Source: Bacteroidota bacterium (GTDB lineage: Bacteria; Bacteroidota; Bacteroidia; Palsa-948). Taken from it: DNA of 52,452 nucleotides. The position numbers were made by a program, and so were the translations under genes. The notes under the pieces were generated by a model. That model did no database searches, was not told the origin of the DNA, and saw only the letters and a program-made list of their open reading frames with translations. Positions 33,261 through 41,367 of the stretch are shown here, one piece after another (within the stretch, counting starts at the first letter, position 1; each line of letters starts with the position of its first letter). The stretch covers positions 1 to 52,452 of the forward strand of contig JACRAM010000113.1 in the NCBI GenBank assembly GCA_016213405.1. The letters are read 5' to 3'.

Positions 33261-33675
33261 AAGGCAAAGGATTTTTCTCTTCAGGAATATTAATTATCCT
33301 CTTGAAGAAAACCCCATCTTTTCCAAAGTAGGCGAGAATTCCTAATTGCAGTCCGGTGCTTTTCAGATATGCAATTACTTGTTTAGCATGCTTACGGTTT
33401 ATTTGATTTCCAGCTTTGAGTTCAACAATGACTTTTTCATCAACAATAAAGTCAGCAAAATATTTTCCTATTTCTTTTTCAAGAAACTTCATTGGAATAG
33501 GAGCTTGCTGTTTAAAATTTATGGTTTGTTCTTCAAAACCGGCAGTACACGCCCTTTGGTAATATTTCTCATGTAAGCCGGGACCAAGTTCATTATATAC
33601 ACGAAATAATACACCTACAATTCTGTAACTAAGTTCCGGTTCAATTAAATCTTCTCTCTTAACTCTTTTATACAT
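33238..33675 (-). CDS. GxxExxY protein, copy 3 (PD-(D/E)XK nuclease-like)
   Basis: 145 residues. Motifs: VYNELGPGLHEKYYQRA (GLHEKYY is the GxxExxY motif, about 32-38), YFADFIVDEKVIVELKAGN (Asp and Glu-Leu-Lys) and VIAYLKSTGLQLGILAYF. The start ATG at 33673-33675 lies just inside the right arm. It separates the glycosyltransferase gene from the YfhO gene on the same strand. Confidence 0.9.
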   Translation of the reverse strand: MYKRVKREDLIEPELSYRIVGVLFRVYNELGPGLHEKYYQRACTAGFEEQTINFKQQAPIPMKFLEKEIGKYFADFIVDEKVIVELKAGNQINRKHAKQVIAYLKSTGLQLGILAYFGKDGVFFKRIINIPEEKNPLPSNSHYSG

Positions 33676-33680
33676 TTTTT

Positions 33681-33720
33681 GTGGCTGCTATTCGTATTAT
33701 TCGAGCTAATTAGCCATTGG
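33681..33720. repeat. Right inverted arm of GxxExxY cassette 3
   Basis: Inverted partner of 33231-33260, about 21 of 25 positions. The stop codon of the upstream YfhO gene (33710-33712) is inside it. Confidence 0.85.
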
Positions 33721-36319
33721 TATATTGTCTCTTTGAAAGATTAATTTCTTTGAATGCGGCAAATCCACATAGCAGGAAGAGCATAACCAAACTGGCAGCT
33801 GAAATTTTTTCTCCTGTCGAAATGATGGACGGCTCAAACTTAAACTCCACGTTATGTTTTCCTGCAGGAACCCGCATCGCTCGCAAAACATAATTAACGC
33901 GGAAGTGCGGAGTTAATTTTCCGTCCACATAAGCATTCCATCCGTTCGCGTAATAAATTTCGGAGAACACCGCCAGCCCTTCAGCAGATGAATTTGATTC
34001 ATACACCAAGTCATTTGTCTTATAAGAAGTGAGTTTGATGTTTGCAAGCGAATCTTTCACCGGCTTGTCCGAAGGACTCCTTACGGAGAATCCTGAAACA
34101 TTTTCTTCAAAGCGCTTATCAAGAATTGCCGTGGTGGATGGATTAAAATTTTTCAGCGCGGTAATTTCAGAATCGGGATTGGCAACTATTTTATAGTCAT
34201 TTACAAACCAGGCATTGCCCAGCGCTTCGCGGTTGGGATAAGGCATGGGCTGGTTTTTTTCTCCAGGCACAATAATATATTTTGTATTCAACATATTTAT
34301 CACTGCCATATTTCTCTTGTTGATATGGAAGTCAATCAGCTCCTGATACCTGCGCAGCTTTGCACCGTGATAACCGCTGATGGATTTATGAAAGTAAGAA
34401 GTTGCGGCATCCTGATCGGGGCGCGAAAGCGTATTCCATACGCGGAAGTTTGGGTCGGTATCTTTATTGATTTCCAAATCGGCACCGTTCGGTCTGCCCA
34501 TCATAGCAAAAGGATTTTTCATATCCGAGCTTTTTGAAAAGCTGTCGTTGTTCAGATAGCGTCTGTCAACCACCACCATATCGAATATGATAAGCACAAT
34601 CAGTGAAGCAATAAGTATTTTTCTGTTCACCAATTTATTTTTTGCATAAAGCCAGATGGCTGCTGCGGCAAGCAAAATAAAAAAGAAACTACGCATGGCA
34701 TCCGATTTCACAATAACTTGTCTTGCTGTTATTACATCCGGCAATGTCTGATCGAGATACGTATTGATTTGCTGATCGGTCACTTCCGGATTACTTTGCT
34801 TGATTTGCCCGAAGAGTTCATTTTTTTCTCCGGGTGGTGAAAAATCGGTGAGCATGCCGGGAGCCAGCCAGCAGAGGAGAGCTATTCCGCCTGTGAGGAT
34901 GAAAGAAACAATCAGTATTTTTTGTCCGCTTAAAATTTGTTTAAACGGAAGAGAGAAATTTTCTTTCAGAAAGTTTTTATTCTTCATCAGTTGATCAATC
35001 GCCAGAACGCCAAGGAGAGGAATGCAGAATTCGGCAATGACCAGTATCATCGCTACTGCCCGAAATTTATTGTAGGCAGGAAAATGATCGAGCATAAAGT
35101 TGCTGAGGCCGAACGGGTCATTTCTTCCCCACGAAAGCCAGATGGAAATAATAGTGGAAAGCACAAGCGCCCATTTGAGCGGACCTTTCACGACAAACAA
35201 TCCGAGCACAAACAAAAAAATTACAATAGCTCCTGCATAAACAGGACCTGAGGTGAAGGGTTGGTCGCCAAAATACTGGTACATACGCGAAACCGCTTCG
35301 CGTTTATCAGGGTCAACTTTTTCAAGTGCGCTTTTGTTGTTGCCAATCGGAGTTGAAGCGCCTCCTTTGAAATTCGGAATCAGCAGCGTCATGGTTTCGC
35401 CAACACCATAGCTCCACGCAGTGGCATAATCTTTATCCAGTCCCGAAGTTACATTGTGTTCGTTTTTTGTTCCATCAGGATTGATGGTGAGTTCGGTTCC
35501 TCCGCGGATGGTGTATTTGCTGTAATCCGCAGTCGCCCACAGGCTCGTGATGTTAACTCCGAGGGCAATGATGCCTGCAATTCCAATCACGGCTGATTGT
35601 TTGAAGAATGCGGGAAGTTTTTTTTCTTTGAACGCGTTGAAAAGTTCAGACAACCCGTAAAATAAAATCAGGAAGCCGAGGTAATAAGTTATTTGCGGAT
35701 GGTTGACAAAAATTTCCATGGTAAGAAATAAAGCGGTGATAGCTCCGCCCAGCAGCATTTTTCCCCTATAGGTAAGCATGATGCCTGCCAGTGCGGGAGC
35801 CATGTAGGCGATGGCAGCCATTTTTGAATTGTGCCCCGCGTCAAGAGCAATGAAGAAGTAGGAGGAGAGCCCGAATGCAATGGCGCCTATGACGGAAAGC
35901 CAGGGATCAACCTTCAAGACCTGAAGCAGAAAATAAAAACCAATGAAGCAGAGAAAAATATACCGGATAGGATGAGGAAAAAAGAGCGAGAAAAATTTAT
36001 TGAGGTATTCTAATTTGCCCGCCAGATAAGTAGCTGAAATCTGGTAAGCGGGCATTCCGCAAAACATAGAACCCGTCCAATACGGTTCTTCATGATATTT
36101 TTCCCGAAAGTCAGTTATCTCTTTCGACATTCCTTTGAAGCGCATGATGTCTTCCTGGAAAAGTTCCTTGCCTCCGAAAATCATGGGAGAAAAATAGGCG
36201 GCAGTGATTGAAATAAAAACCACCACTGCGATTATGTGAGGAAGCCAGAGATTGGTTTGTGGTTTGTTGTTTGTGGTTGAAACCGTCTCTTGAACTTGAT
36301 GTGGATTTTTTTGCGCCAT
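33710..36319 (-). CDS. YfhO-family membrane protein (GT-C-like)
   Basis: 869 residues with a cytoplasmic lead (about 1-24), roughly a dozen transmembrane helices (first at about 27-45), the N-terminal periplasmic loop with the acidic motif LFQEDIMRFKGM, and a large C-terminal periplasmic domain (about 600-840) ending with a last helix (SLVMLFLLCGFAAF). Firmicute YfhO proteins are linked to glycosylation of teichoic acids, and the topology fits a lipid-linked glycosyltransferase. Here it closes the glycan cluster. Residues encoded at 34067-34093 (SVRSPSDKP) derive from the dispersed TCCGAAGGACTCC palindrome, and the stop codon lies in the arm of GxxExxY cassette 3. Confidence 0.85.
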   Translation of the reverse strand: MAQKNPHQVQETVSTTNNKPQTNLWLPHIIAVVVFISITAAYFSPMIFGGKELFQEDIMRFKGMSKEITDFREKYHEEPYWTGSMFCGMPAYQISATYLAGKLEYLNKFFSLFFPHPIRYIFLCFIGFYFLLQVLKVDPWLSVIGAIAFGLSSYFFIALDAGHNSKMAAIAYMAPALAGIMLTYRGKMLLGGAITALFLTMEIFVNHPQITYYLGFLILFYGLSELFNAFKEKKLPAFFKQSAVIGIAGIIALGVNITSLWATADYSKYTIRGGTELTINPDGTKNEHNVTSGLDKDYATAWSYGVGETMTLLIPNFKGGASTPIGNNKSALEKVDPDKREAVSRMYQYFGDQPFTSGPVYAGAIVIFLFVLGLFVVKGPLKWALVLSTIISIWLSWGRNDPFGLSNFMLDHFPAYNKFRAVAMILVIAEFCIPLLGVLAIDQLMKNKNFLKENFSLPFKQILSGQKILIVSFILTGGIALLCWLAPGMLTDFSPPGEKNELFGQIKQSNPEVTDQQINTYLDQTLPDVITARQVIVKSDAMRSFFFILLAAAAIWLYAKNKLVNRKILIASLIVLIIFDMVVVDRRYLNNDSFSKSSDMKNPFAMMGRPNGADLEINKDTDPNFRVWNTLSRPDQDAATSYFHKSISGYHGAKLRRYQELIDFHINKRNMAVINMLNTKYIIVPGEKNQPMPYPNREALGNAWFVNDYKIVANPDSEITALKNFNPSTTAILDKRFEENVSGFSVRSPSDKPVKDSLANIKLTSYKTNDLVYESNSSAEGLAVFSEIYYANGWNAYVDGKLTPHFRVNYVLRAMRVPAGKHNVEFKFEPSIISTGEKISAASLVMLFLLCGFAAFKEINLSKRQYTNG
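34067..34093. repeat. Dispersed TCCGAAGGACTCC palindrome, copy inside the YfhO gene
   Basis: GTCCGAAGGACTCCTTACGG with AGAATCC; one base longer than the intergenic copies. It stays in frame in the large periplasmic domain. Confidence 0.7.
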
Positions 36320-36360
36320 GGAAAAAGTTAATTGGTCAATTAGTCAACGGGTTGATTCAT

Positions 36361-36382
36361 GCCGAAGGGTTCCTTCGGAGAA
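36361..36382. repeat. Dispersed TCCGAAGGACTCC-type palindrome, copy 3
   Basis: GCCGAAGGGTTCCTTCGGAG followed by AA; same family as 10589-10610. Confidence 0.65.
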
Positions 36383-36513
36383 AATGCAAAACGAAAATAG
36401 TTAAAAGTTTGGGAATGGAGTGTGCCGCCATTGAGTTTCAGGAACTAATCCTACGCAATAATAAAAAAGGAGAAACTCTTGGGCACCTCTAATAACTCTT
36501 CTGCCAGACAAAG

Positions 36514-36582
36514 CGGAATAATGGAATGTTGGAATGTTGGGGAATTTCCCGCTCTTCCATTCTTCCACCATTCCATCATTCC
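36514..36582. repeat. Gene-free short-word hairpin downstream of carB
   Basis: GGAATAAT GGAATGTT GGAATGTT GG on the left returns as CCATTCTTCCACCATTCC and ATCATTCC on the right, with GGGGAATTTCCC-like bases at the tip. Same words as 7393-7467. Confidence 0.75.
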
Positions 36583-36617
36583 TGTTTTTAGGGGTTCCCC
36601 TTATGAAGAAGATAATT

Positions 36618-39434
36618 TTACCTGCTCAGATAAAGATTCCTTTCCCCATAAACCTTCTGGAAGAACTCATCCTCCAAATCATCAATGAAGTAAATTGCTT
36701 CACCGGTTGATTTCATTTCCGGTCCGAGTTCTTTATTCACATCCAAAAATTTATCGAATGAGAACACCGGAACCTTTATGGCATAACCTTTTTTCGTGGG
36801 ATTGAATTTGAAGTCCTTTAGTTTTTTTACGCCAAGCATTACTTTTGTAGCGTAGTTGATATACGGTTCATCATATGCTTTCGCAATGAACGGCATGGAG
36901 CGCGATGCGCGCGGGTTGGCTTCAATCACGAACACTTCTTCATTTTTTATTGCGAACTGGATATTGATGAGACCTTTCGTTTGAAGTGCAAGCGCAATTT
37001 TCTTTGTGTACTCTTCCATTTTCTTAATCACTTTTTCGCTGAGGTCGAACGGAGGAAGCACCGCGTTGGAATCTCCCGAGTGAATGCCCGCGGGCTCGAT
37101 GTGCTCCATCATTCCCATGATGTAATTATCTTCTCCATCGCAGATGGAATCGGTTTCGGCTTCAATGGCGTTCTCCAGAAAATGGTCGAGGAGAATTTTA
37201 TTTCCCGGAATGTCTTGTAATATTTTTATGATGTGTTCTTCAAGTTCCTGTTCGTTAATCACAATTTTCATGCTCTGTCCGCCCAGCACATACGAAGGAC
37301 GAACAAGAAGAGGAAATCCAAGTTCACGGGAAAGTTTCACCGCCTGTTCTGCATCTTCCGCGACTCCGAATTTCGGATACGGAATTTTTAAATCACTCAG
37401 CAGCGTAGAAAAACTTCCGCGGTCTTCTGCCAAATCAATGGATGCAAACGATGTTCCGATAATTTTTATTCCGTACTTCTCCATCTTCTCTGCCAGCTTT
37501 AAAGCGGTTTGTCCGCCCAACTGAACAATCACGCCTTCGGGTTTTTCGTGCTGAATGATTTCATACACATGTTCCCAGAACACGGGCTCGAAATAAAGTT
37601 TGTCGGCAATATCAAAATCGGTGGAGACAGTTTCAGGATTGCAATTAATCATGATGGTTTCGTAGCCCGCTTCTTTTGCGGCAAGCACTCCGTGAACGCA
37701 ACTATAATCGAATTCGATTCCCTGCCCGATGCGGTTAGGACCAGAGCCGAGTATCACAACTTTTTTCTTTTTCGAAGGAATGGATTCATTCTCTTCTTCG
37801 AAAGTGGAGTAGTAGTAAGGCGTTTGCGCTTCAAACTCTGCCGCGCAGGTGTCAACCAATTTGTAAACTCTTTTTATTCCGAGCTCTTGCCTCTTCTTGT
37901 ACACTTGCGATTCCAGACAGCGAAGCAAATGTGCAACTTGTCTGTCGGCATATCCTTTCTGTTTTGCTTCGAGCAATAAATCTTTTGGAATATCTTCAAG
38001 CGTATGTTTTTCAATTTCTTTTTCCAATGAAATAAGTTCTTCAATCTGATTCAGGAACCATGGATCAATCTTCGTGAGTTTGTGAATGGTCTTGAAAGGA
38101 ATTCCCATCTTGAACGCATCGTACACATGGAACAAGCGATTCCACAGTGGTTTTTCCAGGTTTGCCAGCAGTGTATTCTGGTCGGCAACTTCTCTTCCGT
38201 CAGCGCCCAATCCGTTTCGTTTTATTTCCAAACTCTGACAAGCTTTCTGCAATGCTTCCTGAAAGCTTCTTCCTATGCCCATGGATTCGCCAACCGATTT
38301 CATCTGTAAACCAAGGTGGCGATCGCTGCCTTTGAACTTATCAAAATTCCAGCGCGGAACTTTTACGATCACATAATCAATTGTTGGCTCGAAGAAAGCG
38401 GAAGTGGATTTTGTGATTTGATTTTTCAGTTCATCCAGATTATATCCGATGGCAAGTTTGGCAGCGATCTTCGCAATGGGATAGCCCGTTGCTTTGCTCG
38501 CCAGCGCGGAAGAGCGCGATACGCGGGGATTGATTTCAATCACAATCATCTGCTCTTCGTTGTCGGGGTTCACCGCAAACTGAATGTTGCATCCGCCCGC
38601 GAAGTGTCCGATTCCGTTCATACATTTTATCGCGGCATCGCGCATGCGCTGATAGCAAGTATCGGAAAGAGTCATCGCTGGAGCAACCGTTACAGAATCT
38701 CCTGTGTGAATTCCCATCGGGTCAAAATTCTCTATGGAACAGATGATGACCACATTATCGTTTGCATCGCGCAAAAGTTCAAGTTCGTATTCTTTCCAGC
38801 CGGAAACGCTTTGCTCAATCAATACTTCGTGAATGGGTGAAGCATGCAAGCCGCGGTTGAGCGCTGCATCAAAATCTTTTTTCTCGAAAACAAATCCTCC
38901 GCCTGTTCCGCCCAGCGTGAATGAGGGACGAATCACCAACGGAAATCCCACTTCCTGCGCGATTTCTTTTCCTTCAAGAAATGAAGTTGCTGTTCTTCCT
39001 TTGCAAACTCCCATTCCGAGTTCCAACATTCTCATGCGGAATTTTTCCCTGTCTTCGGTAGTGTGAATCGCATCCGTGTTCACGCCAATCATTTTCACAC
39101 CGTGTTTTTTCCAGAGCCCGGCTTTCTCACATTCAATCGCAAGGTTGAGCGCGGTTTGTCCGCCCATGGTGGGAAGCACGGCATCAATTTTATGTTTCTT
39201 AAGAATTTCTCCTATGGATTTTTTCGTGAGTGGTTTTAAATAAATATTATCAGCGGTAACTTTATCCGTCATGATAGTGGCGGGATTGGAATTGATGAGC
39301 GTTACTTCAATTCCTTCTTCCTTGAGCGAACGCGATGCCTGTGAGCCGGAGTAATCAAATTCGCATGCCTGCCCGATGATGATGGGACCAGAGCCGATGA
39401 TGAGAACGGATTTTATGGAGTTGTCTTTGGGCAT
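36618..39434 (-). CDS. carB: Carbamoyl-phosphate synthase large chain lacking the MGS domain
   Basis: 938 residues; enterobacterial CarB has about 1073. The two homologous ATP-grasp halves are intact: [20 protein letters not shown] (1-400 half), [12 protein letters not shown], the oligomerisation region (about 400-555), then [20 protein letters not shown] and [11 protein letters not shown] (second half). The protein ends right after the second ATP-grasp half, so the C-terminal MGS domain that binds UMP, IMP and ornithine in E. coli is absent. As far as I recall this short form is usual in Bacteroidota, so it is not a truncation. It makes carbamoyl phosphate for pyrimidine and arginine synthesis with CarA, which is not in view. 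Confidence 0.95.
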   Translation of the reverse strand: MPKDNSIKSVLIIGSGPIIIGQACEFDYSGSQASRSLKEEGIEVTLINSNPATIMTDKVTADNIYLKPLTKKSIGEILKKHKIDAVLPTMGGQTALNLAIECEKAGLWKKHGVKMIGVNTDAIHTTEDREKFRMRMLELGMGVCKGRTATSFLEGKEIAQEVGFPLVIRPSFTLGGTGGGFVFEKKDFDAALNRGLHASPIHEVLIEQSVSGWKEYELELLRDANDNVVIICSIENFDPMGIHTGDSVTVAPAMTLSDTCYQRMRDAAIKCMNGIGHFAGGCNIQFAVNPDNEEQMIVIEINPRVSRSSALASKATGYPIAKIAAKLAIGYNLDELKNQITKSTSAFFEPTIDYVIVKVPRWNFDKFKGSDRHLGLQMKSVGESMGIGRSFQEALQKACQSLEIKRNGLGADGREVADQNTLLANLEKPLWNRLFHVYDAFKMGIPFKTIHKLTKIDPWFLNQIEELISLEKEIEKHTLEDIPKDLLLEAKQKGYADRQVAHLLRCLESQVYKKRQELGIKRVYKLVDTCAAEFEAQTPYYYSTFEEENESIPSKKKKVVILGSGPNRIGQGIEFDYSCVHGVLAAKEAGYETIMINCNPETVSTDFDIADKLYFEPVFWEHVYEIIQHEKPEGVIVQLGGQTALKLAEKMEKYGIKIIGTSFASIDLAEDRGSFSTLLSDLKIPYPKFGVAEDAEQAVKLSRELGFPLLVRPSYVLGGQSMKIVINEQELEEHIIKILQDIPGNKILLDHFLENAIEAETDSICDGEDNYIMGMMEHIEPAGIHSGDSNAVLPPFDLSEKVIKKMEEYTKKIALALQTKGLINIQFAIKNEEVFVIEANPRASRSMPFIAKAYDEPYINYATKVMLGVKKLKDFKFNPTKKGYAIKVPVFSFDKFLDVNKELGPEMKSTGEAIYFIDDLEDEFFQKVYGERNLYLSR

Positions 39435-39437
39435 TTT

Positions 39438-39480
39438 TCGGTTTACAGTTTAAGGTCTACAGTTTACAGTTGAAATACAG
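39438..39480. repeat. Tandem heptamer repeat upstream of carB
   Basis: TTTACAG, TTTAAGG, TCTACAG, TTTACAG follow each other, then ATACAGTTTGAG. The words match those inside the GH9 sorting tail (788-893). Confidence 0.7.
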
Positions 39481-39497
39481 TTTGAGAATTGCGGTGG

Positions 39498-39505
39498 CAA
39501 ATTTA
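39498..39505 (-). promoter_or_regulatory. Putative -7 box of carB
   Basis: TAAATTTG on the minus strand, 64 bp upstream of the ATG; the heptamer repeat would lie in the leader. Confidence 0.4.
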
Positions 39506-39634
39506 GATAAAACTTCTCTCAGGGAAACGTTTCAAAGAGAAAAGGACAAAAATAGTTGAACAGGTTTTTGACAGGCAGTCACAAAATAGAATAAATAATA
39601 AAGGATGAATCTTTCTAAACAGTAACAACTATTT

Positions 39635-41251
39635 TTATTTATAATTAATATTCAAATACTCTTGGATTAAATAGCCAGGAATTGCAAAGCTGACACCTTC
39701 GGTGTTTTTTCCTACAAGTTTTGAATTCACTATTCCGTGAACAGTACCCTGTGCATCAAACAAGGGTCCTCCGCTGTTTCCTGCATTGATAGACATATTT
39801 AATTGTAATAGATTGTTGTTGTTATTTTTTCTTTCATTTGAAATTACACCAGTAGATACTGATTGTCCTAATTCAACAGATTTTGGTGCGCCAATAGTAA
39901 ATACTTCCTGTAAATTCTTGAATGACTTTGTAGTTGTTAATTTGAAAACTTTTTCAAATTTTTTATCTACTTTAATTAACGCTATATCTCTGTATCTATT
40001 ATACCTGACTATTGTTCCCTTCAATTCTTCACCATCAGAAGCAATAACTTTTATGTCTTTGAGTTTGTTAAAATATTTTCCGGATATAACATGAAAATTA
40101 GTTAAGATATAACCATCCTGAGTTATAGCAAATCCGCTGCCATGTCCTTCCTTTGATTTAATGATAACGGACGCAATAGATGCATCTGATTTATCATTAA
40201 TCACAGATTTTGTTGGTATGGGTGTTAAAGTTAAAGGGACATCTGTGCAGGCAAAATTGGTTTCTTGTTTTAAATATTTAGTAAACTTTGAATTTTTATG
40301 CAAGTTAAGATAAGAAATATCAACTGCATCACCGAACATTTTTTCGAAAGAGTCTGATTCCTTTTCTTTTGTAAAATCGCCCGAATATTCTTTTGTTTCA
40401 ATCGAATCCAGAATTTCACCATAAGAGTTTTCGACATACCAGGTCAAAAACATTTTAGTTTTATAGTAATACCCCATATGTTTTTTTCCATAAATGGTAT
40501 AAACGTAAATTTTGTTAATACTTCCTTCTAAGGTAAGGGTGTTATTATTATCATAAAAAAGTGTGTTAACGGTATCTACAAACCCAGTGTTTTTTAATGT
40601 TTTATACACATTGGTAGTAAACTTTGTATCCTCATACATTATTTTTTTTTCATCATCATCTTCTAATTTATTTTTGCTGTTTTTCTTTTTCAGTTCTTTA
40701 GCGTCTGCTTTATCAGATTTATCATTTGCATTTTTCTCAGTTGATTCTATTTTGGAGAGAAAATCCTGAGACGCATACGGTAGATAATACTCTTTAATAT
40801 CTTTATCTTTATTTTTAATGTTAAGTTTAATATTAGAAATATCAACATACTTATCATTCTCACCTCTTGTTACCAGTTTATAGTCTATCGGAATTTTAAC
40901 AACATTATCGTATATCAAATTTTTCGGAACATAAGAGTCTATCCAAAATCCATAGTAAAGAGAAAGTAAATTAAGTGGCTGCAAACACCAGTATGCTATG
41001 GGGCGTTTCGTTTGCACCATTGCCTGATAGGTATCTTTAAAACCAGGTGTTTTTATTAGAATTTGTTTTGCACCGTTTTTCTGAATTTTTTGAGTGACAG
41101 ATTTTCCTTTACCCATTTCCTCTTTATCAACATATATCTTTGCATCTTTATTATCAGTAGTAAATGTTACTTTTTGCATTTTAGGAATAAAAATTGCGGC
41201 ACAACCTGATAGAATAACAGTGACGGTTAATAATAAAATAATTTTTTTCAT
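39635..41251 (-). CDS. Lipoprotein with C-terminal trypsin-like (HtrA-type) serine protease domain
   Basis: 538 residues. Lipobox LSGC with the lipid cysteine at residue 17; a PEGA-like segment (about 25-75), a hydrophobic patch near 82-98, a lysine/aspartate-rich linker (about 170-205) and a beta-rich middle domain. The protease domain is about 350-538: His in ILTNFHVI (about 385), Asp in RYRDIALIKV (about 421), Ser in SINAGNSGGPLFD (about 491), a complete triad. No PDZ domain. It is probably anchored to a membrane facing the periplasm, with a role in envelope protein processing or stress; the substrate is unknown. Confidence 0.88.
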   Translation of the reverse strand: MKKIILLLTVTVILSGCAAIFIPKMQKVTFTTDNKDAKIYVDKEEMGKGKSVTQKIQKNGAKQILIKTPGFKDTYQAMVQTKRPIAYWCLQPLNLLSLYYGFWIDSYVPKNLIYDNVVKIPIDYKLVTRGENDKYVDISNIKLNIKNKDKDIKEYYLPYASQDFLSKIESTEKNANDKSDKADAKELKKKNSKNKLEDDDEKKIMYEDTKFTTNVYKTLKNTGFVDTVNTLFYDNNNTLTLEGSINKIYVYTIYGKKHMGYYYKTKMFLTWYVENSYGEILDSIETKEYSGDFTKEKESDSFEKMFGDAVDISYLNLHKNSKFTKYLKQETNFACTDVPLTLTPIPTKSVINDKSDASIASVIIKSKEGHGSGFAITQDGYILTNFHVISGKYFNKLKDIKVIASDGEELKGTIVRYNRYRDIALIKVDKKFEKVFKLTTTKSFKNLQEVFTIGAPKSVELGQSVSTGVISNERKNNNNNLLQLNMSINAGNSGGPLFDAQGTVHGIVNSKLVGKNTEGVSFAIPGYLIQEYLNINYK

Positions 41252-41367
41252 GTTATATAATATTATGATTTATTTAGAAATGTAAATATCGTAATTTATG
41301 ATTGAGTGGTAAGATTTTATAAGTTTTTATATTCCATTGAATGAGCATGTGCGCCATAGAAATGTAG

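Larger units (their letters stand above)
36320..36617. other. Repeat-filled spacer between carB and the YfhO gene
   Basis: 298 bp without a gene. It contains near-tandem words GTTAATTG, GTCAATTA, GTCAAC (36328-36350), the GCCGAAGGGTTCCTTCGGAG palindrome, the GGAATGNT hairpin and AGGGGTTCCCCT near 36591-36602. An open frame on the + strand there has no coding features. Confidence 0.6.

Noticed and set aside
36618-39434. Truncated carB
   Set aside because: The protein ends precisely after the second ATP-grasp half with a normal tail; the missing MGS domain is, as I recall, usual for this phylum.
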